Made by a program: the position numbers and the translations under genes
From: Strigops habroptila
Lineage: Eukaryota > Chordata > Aves > Psittaciformes > Psittacidae
DNA: 64,000 nucleotides
Reading direction: 5' to 3'
NCBI RefSeq assembly: GCF_004027225.2
Contig: NC_046358.1
Span: forward strand, 2,260,720-2,324,719
Notes under the pieces: model-generated
The model's database searches: none
What the model saw: the letters and a program-made list of their open reading frames with translations, nothing else
Told to the model about the DNA's origin: nothing
In this document: positions 34,432-46,329 of the stretch, in pieces
Layout: each line of letters starts with the position of its first letter
Position numbering within the stretch: position 1 is the first letter of the stretch

Positions 34432-35108
34432 AAGAGAAACACTTCAATTTGGAGAGTGAGAGAGTGATGAAGCAGGAAAGAAAGAGTGAAAGAAGAAAGA
34501 GCGAGAGGCTTAGAGAAAGGGTGGAAGAAGGAAAGAATAGTTAAAAGGCAAGTAAAGTCAAGGCAAGGCAAAAGGCAAGGCAAAAGGAAAGGCAAGGAAA
34601 GGTAAAAGGAAAAGCAAGGAAAGCCAGGGAGAAAGGGAAAGGGAAAGGGAATGGGAAAGGGAACAGCAAAGATGAAGTGAAGGGCAGGGAAGGAAAGGGA
34701 AGAAAATAAGAGGAAATGGAAAGACAAAGGGAAGGCAAACGGAAGACATGGAAGGGAAGGGAAGGGAAGGGAAGGGAAGGGAAGGGAAGGGAAGGGAAGG
34801 GAAGGGAAGGGAAGGGAAGGGAAGGGAAGGGAAGGGAAGGGAAGGGAAGGGAAGGGAAGGGAAGGGAAGGGAAGGGAAGGGAAATGAAATCAAGGCAAGG
34901 GAAGGCAAAGGGAAGGGAAAGGCAAAGGGAAAGGAAAGAGAAAGGGAAGGGAAAGACAAAGGGAAGGCAAGGGAAGGGAAGGGAAGGCTAGGCAAGGCAA
35001 TGCAAGGCAAGGGAAGCAGAAGGAAGGAAAGGGAAAGCAAGGCAATTCAAGGCAAGGCAAGGCAAGGTAAGGCAAGGGAAATGAAAGCAAGGCAAGGCAA
35101 GGAAAGAT
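34432..35108. repeat. Polypurine (GGGAA)n satellite after copy 5
   Basis: A pure GGGAA block about 34,750-34,883, then GGCAA/GGAAA mixture. The lead-in is nearly identical to those after copies 3, 7 and 11. Confidence 0.93.
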
Positions 35109-36196
35109 GATGGTTCTGTGGCCACCCCGCTCTGCTCTGGCGTGTTCTTCATGCCTCAGGAGCTGAAACACTTGTAGATAAAAGCACATTTGCAGCACTA
35201 TCTACCCCACAAAATGTAATCTCTGAGGAGACATATGTACATCAAGGATGTGATTAGAGGCAGTGGGCAATGCCCTCATGATGTTCTGTATCTGAGGAAC
35301 GGTGATTTCTCATGGCAAGTTGACACAAGGCCATGCTCTGCCTCATTGGCTGCTGCTGAGGGCACTCTCTTGGCACCTTGGGTGCAGGGAGTGGGTGCAG
35401 GACCAGGCTTGGGGGCAAGAGGGAGGGATGGGCATGACCAGGCTTGGTTCTGAACCTCAGGGAGGATGGGAAGAAGGAGGAGTGTTGAGGCCATGAGTCT
35501 GCCAGTGACTTCCGAGGAGTTCCTGCTCATTCATCCCCGTTGTTGACAGTCCCTCCTTCTTCAGACTTCTAGATCTAGGAAAAGGGTTTTTCAAAGGATG
35601 CTTTATGGAATCGGAGACGCTTTCTTATGGGATCATAAGAGATCAGCACCTCCTGGTGAAAAGCTGTTGGGAGGAGAGGCAGGGGGTGACGTGCCCAGCT
35701 CCTACTGACAAGATCGCCGTCCATGGGACATGTGAGGGGAAGCTGTCACCGATGTGGCGAGATTGTGAGGGGTGTCTCCTGAGCACGGGAGGTGATCTCT
35801 GGGCAAAGCTCTGCTCCCCAGGCACGAGGAACATGCCGGAGCAGAGCGGGGTGGCCACGCAACCATCGCCGCAGCCTTTGTGCTGCCAAGGCTGGAGGCC
35901 CCTTTGCTGGAGCTCCTGTAGCAGCACTGTTCCCAGGAGCACCAGGAGGTAGGAGACCGGGGACGGGAGATGGGAGATGCCTCCATGGCAGGGTCAGGGC
36001 TGGAGGGGTGGGAGCCTGTGCTGGGCACGACAGGGGACGGGTCCTTCGTGGAGCAGCCTGGGGCTGGCGTGGGGCTGTGGGGAGAGATGGTGAGTGCGGG
36101 GAACGCCGATGGCCACCATTTCCTTCTGATTCCTTGTGTCTCCTAGGAGGTGGTGGGAGAGGCAGAAGGCAGCCCCCCAGAGCGGTGTTATTCACC
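35109..36196 (+). other. 5' region of unit 6
   Basis: Spacer-derived block as in unit 5 (GACATATGTACATC), exon-1 side as in unit 4 (TGCTGCCAAGG) but with GAACATGCCGG, so an upstream ATG is present. Mixed ancestry. Acceptor AG at 36145-36146. Confidence 0.6.
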
Positions 36197-37267
36197 ATGG
36201 ATGAGACAAACACAACAGACCTCTTTGCGAATGACACGAATTCTGGATATGAGAATAATGAGGGATATTTTGATTATGAATGTGAATTTTCATTTGATGG
36301 CATTACGGTCTTTTCAGTTGTCTGTATGGGGATCTGTGTCTTTGGAATGGTGGGGAACGGGATAGTCTTGTGGTTCCTGGGCTTCCAGATGAAGCGGAAC
36401 CCTTTCACAGTCTACATCCTAAACCTGGCAGTTGCTGACTTCTCTCTACTTCTCCTGTTTTTTCTGGTCAGATTGGTATTTTCAATCTTAAAAATTAGTT
36501 GTTATGACTTGGATACCTTTATTCGTTTACACATGAATTACTTATACGCAGTTGACTTACTGAGCCACTTCTTTGTCCTTAGCAGCCTGGGTCTCCTGTC
36601 AGCCATCAGTATGGAGCGCTGTGTCTCTGTCATCTTCCCAATCTGGTATCGCTGCCACCGCCGAAAGAACTTTTCAGGAATAGTGAGTGGGGTGCTCTGG
36701 GCCAGCGTCGGGGCTTTCATTTTGTCATATTATCTTTGCTTTCTATTTGGTGAAGGATATTACCTGCAATTTGCGGTTGTGCTCATTGTGTATTCTGTGA
36801 TTTTGTCATTAATGATGTTGATTTCCAACGTGGCCATGGTCATCAGGCTCCGATGTGGCTCACAGAGACGGCACCTGGGGAAACTCTATGTTGCTGTTGT
36901 GCTCAATGTCATCTTCTTCTTTGCCTTTGGGATGCCTTTCATTGTAAATGCTTTCCTTCAGCTTTCATTCTCGAATGATGTAGTTCTTCAGAAAGTGACT
37001 CTTGCGCTGGCTCTGCTGAACAGCAGCGTGAATCCAGTCATTTACTTCCTGGTGGGGAGCTGTCAGCAGCACCGCTTCCGAGGCTCCATCAAAGTCGCCC
37101 TGCGCCGAGTGTTTGAAGAGAAAGCGAGGAGTGAGGAGCAAGGAGGAGAGCCCGACGCCCGAGGGCATCCGGATGGAGAGCAGTGTCCCAGGCACTGCAG
37201 AGGAGGGGGAGGCCTGAGCTGTGCTCCCCGTTGCAATGAGCCTCATGGCCATGGCCCCAGTGAATAA
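36197..37267 (+). CDS. Mas-related receptor, array copy 6 (class B, long tail)
   Basis: Intact, 356 residues, [12 protein letters not shown] start with sequons NTT and NDT, TM2 NLAVADF, MERC 139-142, NPVIY in TM7. The class B outer segment (SILKISCYDLDTFIRLHMNY) lacks the Asn97 sequon of class A. Intracellular loop 2 differs from most copies (CHRRKNFSG for CHRPKHLSG), a change shared only with copy 4. Long tail with EPDARGHPD and CPRHC, ending at the TAA in AATAAA. It is the functional partner of the nonsense copy 4. Confidence 0.92.
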   Translation: MDETNTTDLFANDTNSGYENNEGYFDYECEFSFDGITVFSVVCMGICVFGMVGNGIVLWFLGFQMKRNPFTVYILNLAVADFSLLLLFFLVRLVFSILKISCYDLDTFIRLHMNYLYAVDLLSHFFVLSSLGLLSAISMERCVSVIFPIWYRCHRRKNFSGIVSGVLWASVGAFILSYYLCFLFGEGYYLQFAVVLIVYSVILSLMMLISNVAMVIRLRCGSQRRHLGKLYVAVVLNVIFFFAFGMPFIVNAFLQLSFSNDVVLQKVTLALALLNSSVNPVIYFLVGSCQQHRFRGSIKVALRRVFEEKARSEEQGGEPDARGHPDGEQCPRHCRGGGGLSCAPRCNEPHGHGPSE

Positions 37268-37481
37268 ACTGTGACTCCTTTGGCTGAGCAGCCGAATGTT
37301 GTGGTGCTTTGGGGGAGCTCTTTGCCTGTGGAAGGCTTGAGAGAGAGGCTCTGGGGGAGCTCTGGCCACGTCTCTTGTTCCAGCATGGCGAGGCTCTGGA
37401 AGAGATGCTGCAGTGACGAGGAAGCCAAGGAGAACCCCTGGGTGGGTGCTTGGGGGGATTTGTGGTGTAGAGGAGAAGGGA

Positions 37482-38082
37482 AAGAGAAACACTGCAATCT
37501 GGAGAGTGAGAGAGTGATGAAGAGGGAAAGAAAGAGTGAAAGAAGAAAGAGCGAGAGGGTTAGAGAAAGGGTGGAAGAGGGAAGGAAAAGGAAAAAGGCA
37601 AGTAAAGGCAAGACAAGGCAAAAGGCAAGGCAAAAGGAAAGGCAAGAAAGCCAGGAAGAAAGGGAAAAGGCAAGAGAACGGGAAAGGGAACAGCAAAGAT
37701 GAAGCGACGGACAGGGAAGGAAAGGGAAGAAAATAATAGGAAATGGAAAGGCGAAGGGAAGGGAAGGGAAGGGAAGGGAAGGGAAGGGAAGGGAAGGGAA
37801 GGGAAGGGAAGGGAAGGGAAGGGAAGGGAAGGGAAGGGAAGGGAAGGGAAGGGAAGGGAAGGGAAGGCAAGGGAAGGCAAGGGAAGGCAAGGGAAGGCAA
37901 GGGAAGGCAAGGGAAGGCAAGGGAAGCGAAGGGAAGGCAAGGCAAGACAAGCAAAGGGAAGGGAAGGGAAGGGAAAGCAAGGCAAGGGAAGCAGAAGGAA
38001 GGGAAGGGAAAGCAAGGTAATTCAAGGCAAGGCAAGGCAAGGTAAGGCAAGGGAAATGAAAGCAAGGCAAGGCAAGGAAAGA
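37482..38082. repeat. Polypurine satellite after copy 6
   Basis: GGGAA block about 37,754-37,866, then a regular alternation of GGCAA and GGGAA (10-bp period, about 37,864-37,925), then GGCAA. The 10-bp alternation is specific to this unit. Confidence 0.93.
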
Positions 38083-39169
38083 TGATGGTTCTGTGGCCAC
38101 CCCGCTCTGCTCTGGCGTGTTCTTCGTGCCTCAGGAGCTGAAACACTTGTAGATAAAAGCACATTTGCAGCACTATCTACCCCACAAAATGTAATCTCTG
38201 AGGAGACATATGTACATCAAGGATGTGATTAGAGGCAGTGGGCAAAGCCCTCATGATGTTCTGTATCTGAGGAACGGTGATTTCTCATGGCAAGTTGACA
38301 CAAGGCCATGCTCTGCCTCATTGGCTGCTGCTGAGGGCACTCTCTTGGCACCTTGGGTGCAGGGAGTGGGTGCAGGACCAGGCTTGGGGGCAAGAGGGAG
38401 GGATGGGCATGACCAGGCTTGGTTCTGCACCTCAGGGAGGATGGGAAGAAGGAGGAGTGTTGAGGCCATGAATCTGCCAGTGACTTCCGAGGAGTTCCTG
38501 CTCATTCATCCCCGTTGTTGACAGTCCCTCCTTCTTCAGAGTTCTAGATCTAGGAAAAGGGTTTTCAAAGGATGCTTTACGGAATCAGAGATGCTTTCTT
38601 ATTGGATCATAAGAGATCAGCACCTCCTGGTGAAAGGTGTTGGGAGGAGAGGCAGGGGGTGACGTGCCCAGCTCCTACTGACAAGATCGCCGTCCATGGG
38701 ACATGTGAGGGGAAGCTGTCACCGATGCGGCGAGATTGTGAGGGGTGTCTGCTGAGCACGGGAGGTGATCTCTGGGCAAAGCTCTGCTCCCCAGGCACGA
38801 GGAACATGCCGGAGCAGAGCGGGGTGGCCATGCAACCATCACTGCAGCCTTTGCGCTGCCGAGGCTGGAGGCCCCTGTGCTGGAGCTCCTGTAGCAGCAC
38901 TGTTCCCAGGAGCACCAGGAGGTAGGAGACCGGGGACGGGAGACGGGATATGCCTCCATGGCAGGGTCAGGGCTGGAGGGGTGGGAGCCTGTGCTGGGCA
39001 CGACAGGGGACGGGTCCTTCGTGGAGCAGCCTGGGGCTGGCGTGGGGCTGTGGGGAGAGATGGTGAGTGCGGGGAACGCCGATGGCCACCATTTCCTTCT
39101 GATTCCTTGTGTCTCCTAGGAGGTGGTGAGAGAGGCAGAAGGCAGCCACCCAGAGCAGGGTTATTCACC
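38083..39169 (+). other. 5' region of unit 7
   Basis: Standard order with the GACATATGTACATC variant. The GGTGAAAAGC motif is shortened to GGTGAAAGG at ~38,630. An upstream ATG (GAACATGCCGG) is present. Acceptor AG at 39118-39119. Confidence 0.6.
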
Positions 39170-40183
39170 ATGGAGGAGACCAACACAACAGACCTCTTTG
39201 CGAATGACACGAATTCTGGATATGAGAACAATGAGGGATATTTTGATTACGAATGTGAATTTTCATTTGATGGAATTATGGTGGTTTTAGTTGTCTGTAT
39301 GGGGATCTGTGTCTTTGGAATGGTGGGGAATGGGATAGTCTTGTGGTTCCTGGGCTTCCAGATGAAGCGGAACCCTATTACAGTCTACATCCTAAATCTG
39401 GCAGTTGCTGACTTCTCTCTGCTTCTCCTGTATTTTCTGCTCATATTGGGAATTTTCAACATAACAAAAATTTGTTATAAGTTGAAATCTTTTTTGGATT
39501 TTTACTTCAAGTTTCAAGATGCATTTGAATTTCTGAGCCACTTCTTTGTCATTAGCGGCCTGAGTCTCCTGACAGCCATCAGCATGGAGCGCTGTGTCTC
39601 CGTTGTCTTCCCAATCTGGTATCGCTGCCACCGCCCAAAGCACTTATCAGGCATCGTGAGTGGGGTGCTCTGGGCCAGCGTCGGGGCTTTCATTTTGTCA
39701 TGTTATCTTTGCTTTCTATTTGGTCAAAGATATTACACGGCCTTTGCGGGTGTGTTCATTGTGTATTCGGTGATATTGTCATTAATGATGTTGATTTCCA
39801 ACGCGGCCATGGTCATCAGGCTCCGATGTGGCTCACAGAGACGGCACCTGGGGAAACTCTATGTTGCTGTTGTGCTCAATGTCATCTTCTTCTTTGCCTT
39901 TGGGATACCCTTCATTGTAATTACTTTCCTTCGTCTTTCATTTTCGGATAATGGAGTTGTTTGGAAAGTGACTCTTGTGCTGGGTCTGCTGAACAGCAGT
40001 GTGAATCCAGTCATTTACTTCCTGGTGGGGAGCTGTCAGCAGCACCGCTTCCGAGGCTCCATCAAAGTCGCCCTGCGCCGAGTGTTTGAAGGGAAAGGGA
40101 GGAGTGAGGAGGAGAGCCCCGCGCCTGAGGGCATCCGGATGGAGAGCAGTGTCCCAGGCACTGCTGGGGAGGGGGAGGCCTGA
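39170..40183 (+). CDS. Mas-related receptor, array copy 7 (class A, short tail)
   Basis: Intact, 337 residues, with the ancestral-type acidic tail (SPAPEGIRMESSVPG) and no 7-bp duplication, although its neighbours on both sides have it. MERC 139-142, Asp81 and NPVIY are all present. Class A segment FNITKICYKLKSFLDFYFKF with Asn97 sequon. The TM6/ECL3 stretch FGIPFIVITFLRLSFSDNGVVW is its own. EGKGRSEE replaces EEKARSEE before the tail. AATAAA at 40229-40234, 45 nt past the stop. Probably the best preserved class A receptor together with copy 1. Confidence 0.94.
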   Translation: MEETNTTDLFANDTNSGYENNEGYFDYECEFSFDGIMVVLVVCMGICVFGMVGNGIVLWFLGFQMKRNPITVYILNLAVADFSLLLLYFLLILGIFNITKICYKLKSFLDFYFKFQDAFEFLSHFFVISGLSLLTAISMERCVSVVFPIWYRCHRPKHLSGIVSGVLWASVGAFILSCYLCFLFGQRYYTAFAGVFIVYSVILSLMMLISNAAMVIRLRCGSQRRHLGKLYVAVVLNVIFFFAFGIPFIVITFLRLSFSDNGVVWKVTLVLGLLNSSVNPVIYFLVGSCQQHRFRGSIKVALRRVFEGKGRSEEESPAPEGIRMESSVPGTAGEGEA

Positions 40184-40439
40184 GTTGTGCTCCCCGTTGC
40201 AATGAGTCTCATGGCCGTGGCCCCAGTGAATAAACTGTGTCTCCTTTGGCTGAGCAGCTGAGTGTTGTGGTGCTTTGGGGGAGCTCATTGCTTGGGGAAG
40301 GTCTGAGAGAGAGGCCGTGGGGGAGTTCTGGTCACATCTCTTGTCCCAGCAAGGCGAGGTTCTGGAAGAGGGGCTGCAGTGACGAGGAAGTCAAGGAGAA
40401 CCCCTGTATGGGTGCTTGGGGGGATTTGTGGTGTAGAGG

Positions 40440-41150
40440 AGAAGGGAAAGAGAAACACTTCAATTTGGAGAGTGAGAGAGTGATGAAGCGGGAAAGAAAG
40501 AGTGAAAGAAGAAAGAGCGAGAGGGTTAGAGAAAGGGTGGAAGAAGGAACGAAAAGTTAAAAAGCAAGTAAAGTCAAGGCAAGGCAAAAGGCAAGGCAAA
40601 AGGAAAGGCAAGGAAAGGCAAAAGGAAAAGCAAGGAAAGCCAGGGAGAAAGGGAAAGGGAAAGGGAATGGGAAAGGGAACATCAAAGATGAAGTGAGGGG
40701 CAGGGAAGGAAAGGGAAGAAAATAAGAGGAAATGGAAAGACAAAGGGAAGGCAAACGGAAGGGAAGGGAAGGGAAGGGAAGGGAAGGGAAGGGAAGGGAA
40801 GGGAAGGGAAGGGAAGGGAAGGGAAGGGAAGGGAAGGGAAGGGAAGGGAAGGGAAGGGAAGGGAAGGAAGGAGAAGGGAAAGGAAGAGAAGGGAAGGGAA
40901 GGGAAGGGAAGGGAAGGGAAAGGGAAGGGAATGGAAAGGAAGGGAAGGAAAATGAAAGCAAGGCAAGGGAAGGCAAAGGGAAGGGAAAGGCAAAGGGAAG
41001 GGAAATAGAAAGGGAAGGGAAAGACAAAGGGAAGGCAAGGGAAGGGAAGGGAAGGCTAGGCAAGGCAATGCAAGGCAAGGGAAGCAGAAGGAAGGAAAGG
41101 GAAAGCAAGGCAATTCAAGGCAAGGCAAGGCAAAGCAAGGCAAGGAAAGA
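40440..41150. repeat. Polypurine (GGGAA)n satellite after copy 7
   Basis: GGGAA block about 40,758-40,867, then AGGAGAAGGGA, AGGGAAGGGAATGG and GGCAA mixtures. Lead-in as after copies 3 and 5. Confidence 0.93.
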
Positions 41151-42239
41151 TGATGGTTCTGTGGCCACCCCGCTCTGCTCTGGCGTGTTCCTCCTGCCTC
41201 AGGAGCTGAAACCACTTGCAGATAAAAGCACATTTGCAGCACTATGCACCCCACAAAATGTAATCTCAGAGGAGACACATGCACATCAGGGATGTGATTA
41301 GAGGCAGTGGGCAAAGCCCTCGTGATGTTCTGTATCTGAGGAACGGTGATTTCTCATGGCAAGTTGACACAAGGCCATGCTCTGCCTCATTGGCTGCTGC
41401 TGAGGGCACTCTCTTGGCATCTTGGGTGCAGGGAGTGGGTGCAGGATCTGGCCTGGGGGGCCAGAGGGAGGGATGGGCATGACCAGGCTTGGTTGTGCAC
41501 CTCAGGGAGGATGGGAAGAAGGAGGAGTGTTGAGGCCATGAGTCTGCCAGTGACTTCCGAGGAGTTCCTGCTCATTCATCCCCGTTGTTGACAGTCCCTC
41601 CTTCTTCAGAGTTCTAGATCTAGGAAAAGGGTTTTCAAAGGATGCTTTATGGAATCGGAGACTCTTTCTTATGGGATCATAAAAGATCAGCACCTCCTGG
41701 TGAAAAGCTGGGGGGAGGAGAGGCAGGGGGTGACGTGCCCAGCTCCTACTGACAAGATCGCCGTCCATGGGACATGTGAGGGGAAGCTGTCACCGATGTG
41801 GCGAGATTGTGAGGGGTGTCTGCTGAGCACGGGAGGTGATCTCTGGGCAAAGCTCTGCTCCCCAGGCACGAGGAACATGCTGGAGCAGAGCGGGGTGGCC
41901 ACGCAACCATCACCGCAGCCTTTGTGCTGCCGAGGCTGGAGGCCCCTGTGCTGGAGCTCCTGTAGCAGCACTGTTCCCAGGAGCACCAGGAGGTAGGAGA
42001 CCGGGGACGGGAGATGGGAGATGCCTCCTGGGCAGGGTCAGGGCTGGAAGGGTGGGACCTGTGCTGGGCACGACGGGGGAGAGGTCCTTCGTGGAGCAGC
42101 CTGGGGCTGGCGTGGGGCTGTGGGGAGAGATGGTGAGTGCGGGGAACGCCGATGGCCACCATTTCCTTCTGATTCCTTGTGTCTCCTAGGAGGTGGTGAG
42201 AGAGGCAGAAGGGAGCCCCCCAGAGCAGGGTTATTCTCC
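41151..42239 (+). other. 5' region of unit 8
   Basis: Standard order. Upstream ATG (GAACATGCTGG) present. Exon 1/intron variants CTCCTGGGCAGGG and GGAAGGGTGGGACC are shared with unit 9. Acceptor AG at 42188-42189. Confidence 0.6.
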
Positions 42240-43310
42240 ATGGAGTAGACCAACACAACAGACCTCCTTCAGAATGAAACAAATTCTGGATATGAGAACA
42301 ATGAGGGATGTCATGAATACAATGATGAATTTTCATTTGATGGAATTATGGCCTTTTCAGTTGTCTGTATGGGGATCTGTGTCTTTGGAATGGTGGGGAA
42401 CGGGATAGTGTTGTGGTTCCTGGGCTTCCAGATGAAGCGGAACCCTTTCACAGTCTACATCCTAAATCTGGCAGTTGCTGACTTCTCTCAGCTTCTCCTG
42501 TTTTTTCTTCTCATATTGGGAAATTTCAACATAACAATAATTGGTTATGATTTGGATTCTTTTGTTTCTTTCTACAATAATTTTTTAGATGCATTTGAAT
42601 TTCTGTGCGAGTTCTTTCTCCTTAGCAGCTTGGGTCTCCTGACAGCCATCAGCATGGAGCGCTGTGTCTCTGTCATCTTCCCAATCTGGTATCGCTGCCA
42701 CCGCCCAAAGCACTTATCAGGCATCGTGAGTGGGGTTTTCTGGGCCAGCGTCGGGGCTTTCATTTCTTCTATTTATCTCTGCTTTCTGTTTGGTCAAAGA
42801 TGTTACACAGTATTTTCAGGTGTGTCCATGGTGTATTCAGTGATTTTGTCATTAATGATGTTGATTTCCAATGTGGCCATGGTCATCAGGCTCCGATGTG
42901 GCTCACAGAGACGGCACCTGGGGAAACTCTATGTTGCTGTTGTGCTCAATGTCATCTTCTTCTTTGCCGTTGGGATACCCTTCATTGTAAATGGTTTCCT
43001 TCAGCTTTTACATTCGGGTGATTTATTTCTTCAGGCAGTGACTCTTGTGCTGGCTATGCTAAACAGCAGCGTGAATCCAGTCATTTACTTCCTGGTGGGG
43101 AGCTGTCAGCAGCGCCGCTTCCGAGGCTCCATCAGAGTAGCCCTGAGCCGAGTGTTTGAAGAGAAAGCGAGGAGTGAGGAGCAAGGAGGAGAGCCCCGTG
43201 CCCGAGGGCATCCGGATGGAGAGCAGTGTCCCAGGCACTGCTGGGGAGGGGGAGGCCTGAGCTGTGCTCCCCGTTGCAATAAGCCTCATGGCTGTGGCCC
43301 TGGCAAATAA
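42240..43310 (+). pseudogene. Mas-related receptor with lost start region, array copy 8 (class C)
   Basis: The expected start is followed by a stop at codon 3 (ATG GAG TAG, TAG at 42246-42248). Otherwise the 356-codon frame is open to the TAA in AATAAA. The next in-frame Met is 42348, at the edge of TM1. Initiation there would give a 320-residue receptor lacking the whole acidic, glycosylated N-terminus. The outer segment (FNITIIGYDLDSFVSFYNN) resembles M0 more than class A or B, and TM6 has FFAVGIPF. MERC and NPVIY are intact. Likely a pseudogene; an N-terminally truncated receptor is possible. Confidence 0.82.
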
Positions 43311-43509
43311 ACTGTGTCTCCTTTGGCTGAGCAGCCAAGTGTTGTGGTGCTTTGGGGGAGCTCTTTGCCTGGGGAAGGTCTGAGAGAGAGGCCATGGGGG
43401 AGCTCTGGCCACATCTCTTGTCTCAGCATGGCGAGGCTCTGGAAGAGGGGCTGCAAAGACGAGGAAGCCAAGGAGAACCCCTGGATGGGTGCCTGGGGGG
43501 ATTTGTGGT

Positions 43510-43984
43510 GTAGAGGAGAAGGGAAAGAGAAACACTGCAGTTTTGGAGAGTGAGAGAGCGATGAAGCGGGAAAGAAAGAGTGAAAGAAGAAAGAGCGAGA
43601 GGGTTAGAGCTAGAGTGAAAGAAGGAAGGAAAAGGAAAAGGCAAGTAAAGGCAAGGCAAGGCAAAAGGCAAGGCAAAAGGAAAGTCAAAGAAAGGCAAGG
43701 GAAAGAATGGAAAGTCAAGGAGAAAGGGAAAGGGAAAGGCAAAGGATAGAGGAAAGTTAAAGAGAAGAATAGGGAAGGAAAGAAAAGAAAATAATAGAAA
43801 AGGGAAAGGAAGAGAAGGGAAAGAAAGGGAAAGCAAGGGAAAGCAAGGTAAGGTAAAGAAAGGGAAGGGAAGGGAGGGGAAGGGAAGGGAAGGGAGGGGA
43901 AGGGAAGGCAAGGCAAGGCAAGGCAAGGCAAGCCAAGGCAAGGCAAGGCAAGGGAAATGAAAGCAAGGCAAGGCAAGGAAAGAT
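43510..43984. repeat. Polypurine satellite after copy 8
   Basis: GAAAG-rich lead, AAAGGGAAAGGC, then GGGAGGGG/GGGAA and a GGCAA run near 43,906-43,950. Similar to those after copies 2 and 10. Confidence 0.9.
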
Positions 43985-45072
43985 GATGGTTCTGTGGCCA
44001 CCCCACTCTGCTCTGGCATGTTCCTCCTGCCTCAGGAGCTGAAACCACTTGTAGATAAAAGCACATTTGCAGCACTATGTACCTTACAAAATGTAATCTC
44101 AGAGCAGACACATGCACATCAGGGATGTGATTAGGGGCAGTGGGCAAAGCCCTCGTGATGTTCTGTATCTGAGGAACGGTGATTTCTCATGGCAAGTTGA
44201 CACAAGGCCATGCTCTGCCTCATTGGCTGCTGCTGAGGGCACTCTCTTGGCATCTTGGGTGCAGGGAGTGGGTGCAGGATCTGGCCTGGAGGGCCAGAGG
44301 GAGGGATGGGCATGACCAGGCTTGGTTGTGCACCTCAGGGAGGATGGGAAGAAGGAGGAGTGTTGAGGCCATGAGTCTGCCAGTGACTTCCGAGGAGTTC
44401 CTGCTCATTCATCCCCGTTGTTGACAGTCCCTCCTTCTTCAGAGTTCTAGATCTAGGAAAAGGGTTTTCAAAGGATGCTTTATGGAATCGGAGACTCTTT
44501 CTTATTAGATCATAAGATATCAGCACCTCCTGGTGAAAAGCTGTTGGGAGGAGAGGCAGGGGGTGACGCTCCCAGCTCCTACTGACAAGATCGCCGTCCA
44601 TGGGACATGTGAGGGGAAGCTGTCACCGATGTGGCGAGATTGTGAGGGGTGTCTGCTGAGCACGGGAGGTGATCTCTGGGCAAAGCTCTGCTCCCCAGGC
44701 ACGAGGAACATGACGCAGCGGAGAGGGGTGGCCACGCAACCATCGCCGGAGGCTTTGTGCTGCCGAGGCTGGAGGCCTCTGTGCTGGAGCTCCTGCAGCA
44801 GCACTGTTCCCAGGAGCACCTGGAGGTAGGAGACGGGGGGCGGGAGATGGGAGATGCCTCCTGGGCAGGGTCAGAGCTGGAAGGGTGGGACCTGTGCTGG
44901 GCACGACAGGGGACGGGTCCTTCGTGGAGCAGCCTGGGGCTGGCGTGGGGCTGTGGGGAGAGATGGTGAGTGCGGGGAACGCCGATGGCCACCATTTCCT
45001 TCTGATTCCTTGTGTCTCCTAGGAGGTGGTGAGAGAGGTAGAAGGCAGCCACCCAGAGCAGAGTTATTCACC
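43985..45072 (+). other. 5' region of unit 9
   Basis: Standard order. Exon-1 part is variant (GAACATGACGCAGCGGAGAGG, GCCGGAGGCTTTG), with an upstream ATG. Donor context CTGGAG|GTAGGAG. Acceptor AG at 45021-45022. Confidence 0.6.
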
Positions 45073-46086
45073 ATGGAGGAGACGAACACAACAGACCTCC
45101 TTCAGAATGACACGAATTCTGGATACGAGAACTATGAGGGATATATTGATTACGAATGTGAATTTTCAGTTGATGGAATTATGGTGGTTTTAGTTGTCTG
45201 TATGGGGATCTGTGTCTTTGGAATGGTGGGGAATGGGATAGTCTTGTGGTTCCTGGGCTTCCAGATGAAGCGGAACCCTATTACAGTCTACATCCTAAAT
45301 CTGGCAGTTGCTGACTTCTCTCTGCTTCTCCTGTATTTTCTGCTCATATTGGGAATTTTCAACATAACAAAAATTTGTTATAAGTTGAAATCTCTTTTGG
45401 TTTTTTACTTCAAGTTTCAAGATGCAGTTGCACTTCTGTGCCACTTCCTTCTCTTTAACAGCCTGAGTCTCCTGACAGCCATCAGCACGGACTGCTTTGT
45501 CTCCGTCGTCTTCCCAATCTGGTATCGGTACCACCTCCCAAAGCACTTATCAGGCATCGTGAGTGGGGTGCTCTGGGCCAGCGTCGGGGCTTTCATTTTG
45601 TCATATTATCTTTGCTTTATATTTTTTTGAAGATATTACATTGTATTTGCGGGTGTGCTCATTGTTTATTCAGTGATTTTGTCATTAATGATGTTGATTT
45701 CCAACACGTCCATGGTCATCAGGCTCCGATGCGGCTCACAGAGACGGCACCTGGGGAAACTCTATGTTGCTGTTGTGTTCAATGTCATCTTCTTCTTTGC
45801 CTTTGGGATGCCTTTCATTGTAAATTCTCTCCTTCAGCTTTCACATTCAAGTGAAATATTTCTTCCGAAAGGGATTATTGTGCTGGCTCTGCTGAACAGC
45901 AGCGTGGATCCAGTCATTTACTTCCTGGTGGCGAGCTGCTGGCAGCGCTGCTTCCGAGGCTCCATCAAAGTCGCCCTGCACCGAGTGTTTGAAGAGAAAG
46001 CGAGGAGCGAGGAGTAGAGCCCCGCGCCTGAGGGCATCCGGATGGAGAGCGGTGTCCCACGCACTGCAGAGGAGGGGGAGGCCTGA
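45073..46086 (+). pseudogene. Mas-related receptor pseudogene, array copy 9 (class A, short tail)
   Basis: A 337-codon frame with TGA at 45628-45630 (codon 186, TTTGGTCAA changed to TTTTTTTGA at the end of TM4/ECL2) and TAG at 46015-46017 (codon 315). It is also decayed at key sites: the ERC region is TDCF (arginine lost), ICL2 is WYRYHLPKH and NPVIY is DPVIY. It is the most degenerate array member. Class A segment FNITKICYKLKSLLVFY. No 7-bp duplication. The AATAAA region is kept (CAGTAAATAAACTG). Confidence 0.95.
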
Positions 46087-46329
46087 GCTGTGCTTCCCCG
46101 TTGCAATGAGCCTCATGGCCGTGGCCCCAGTAAATAAACTGTGTCTACTTTGGCTGAGCAGCTGAGTGTTGTGGTGCTTTGGGGGAGCTCTTTGCCTGGG
46201 GAAGGCCTGAGAGAGAGGCCATGGGGGAGCTCTGGCCACATCTCTTGTTCCAGCATGGCGAGGCTTTGGAAGAGGGGCTGTAATGACGGGCAAGCCAAGG
46301 AGAATCGCCTGGGGCGATTTGTGGTGTAG

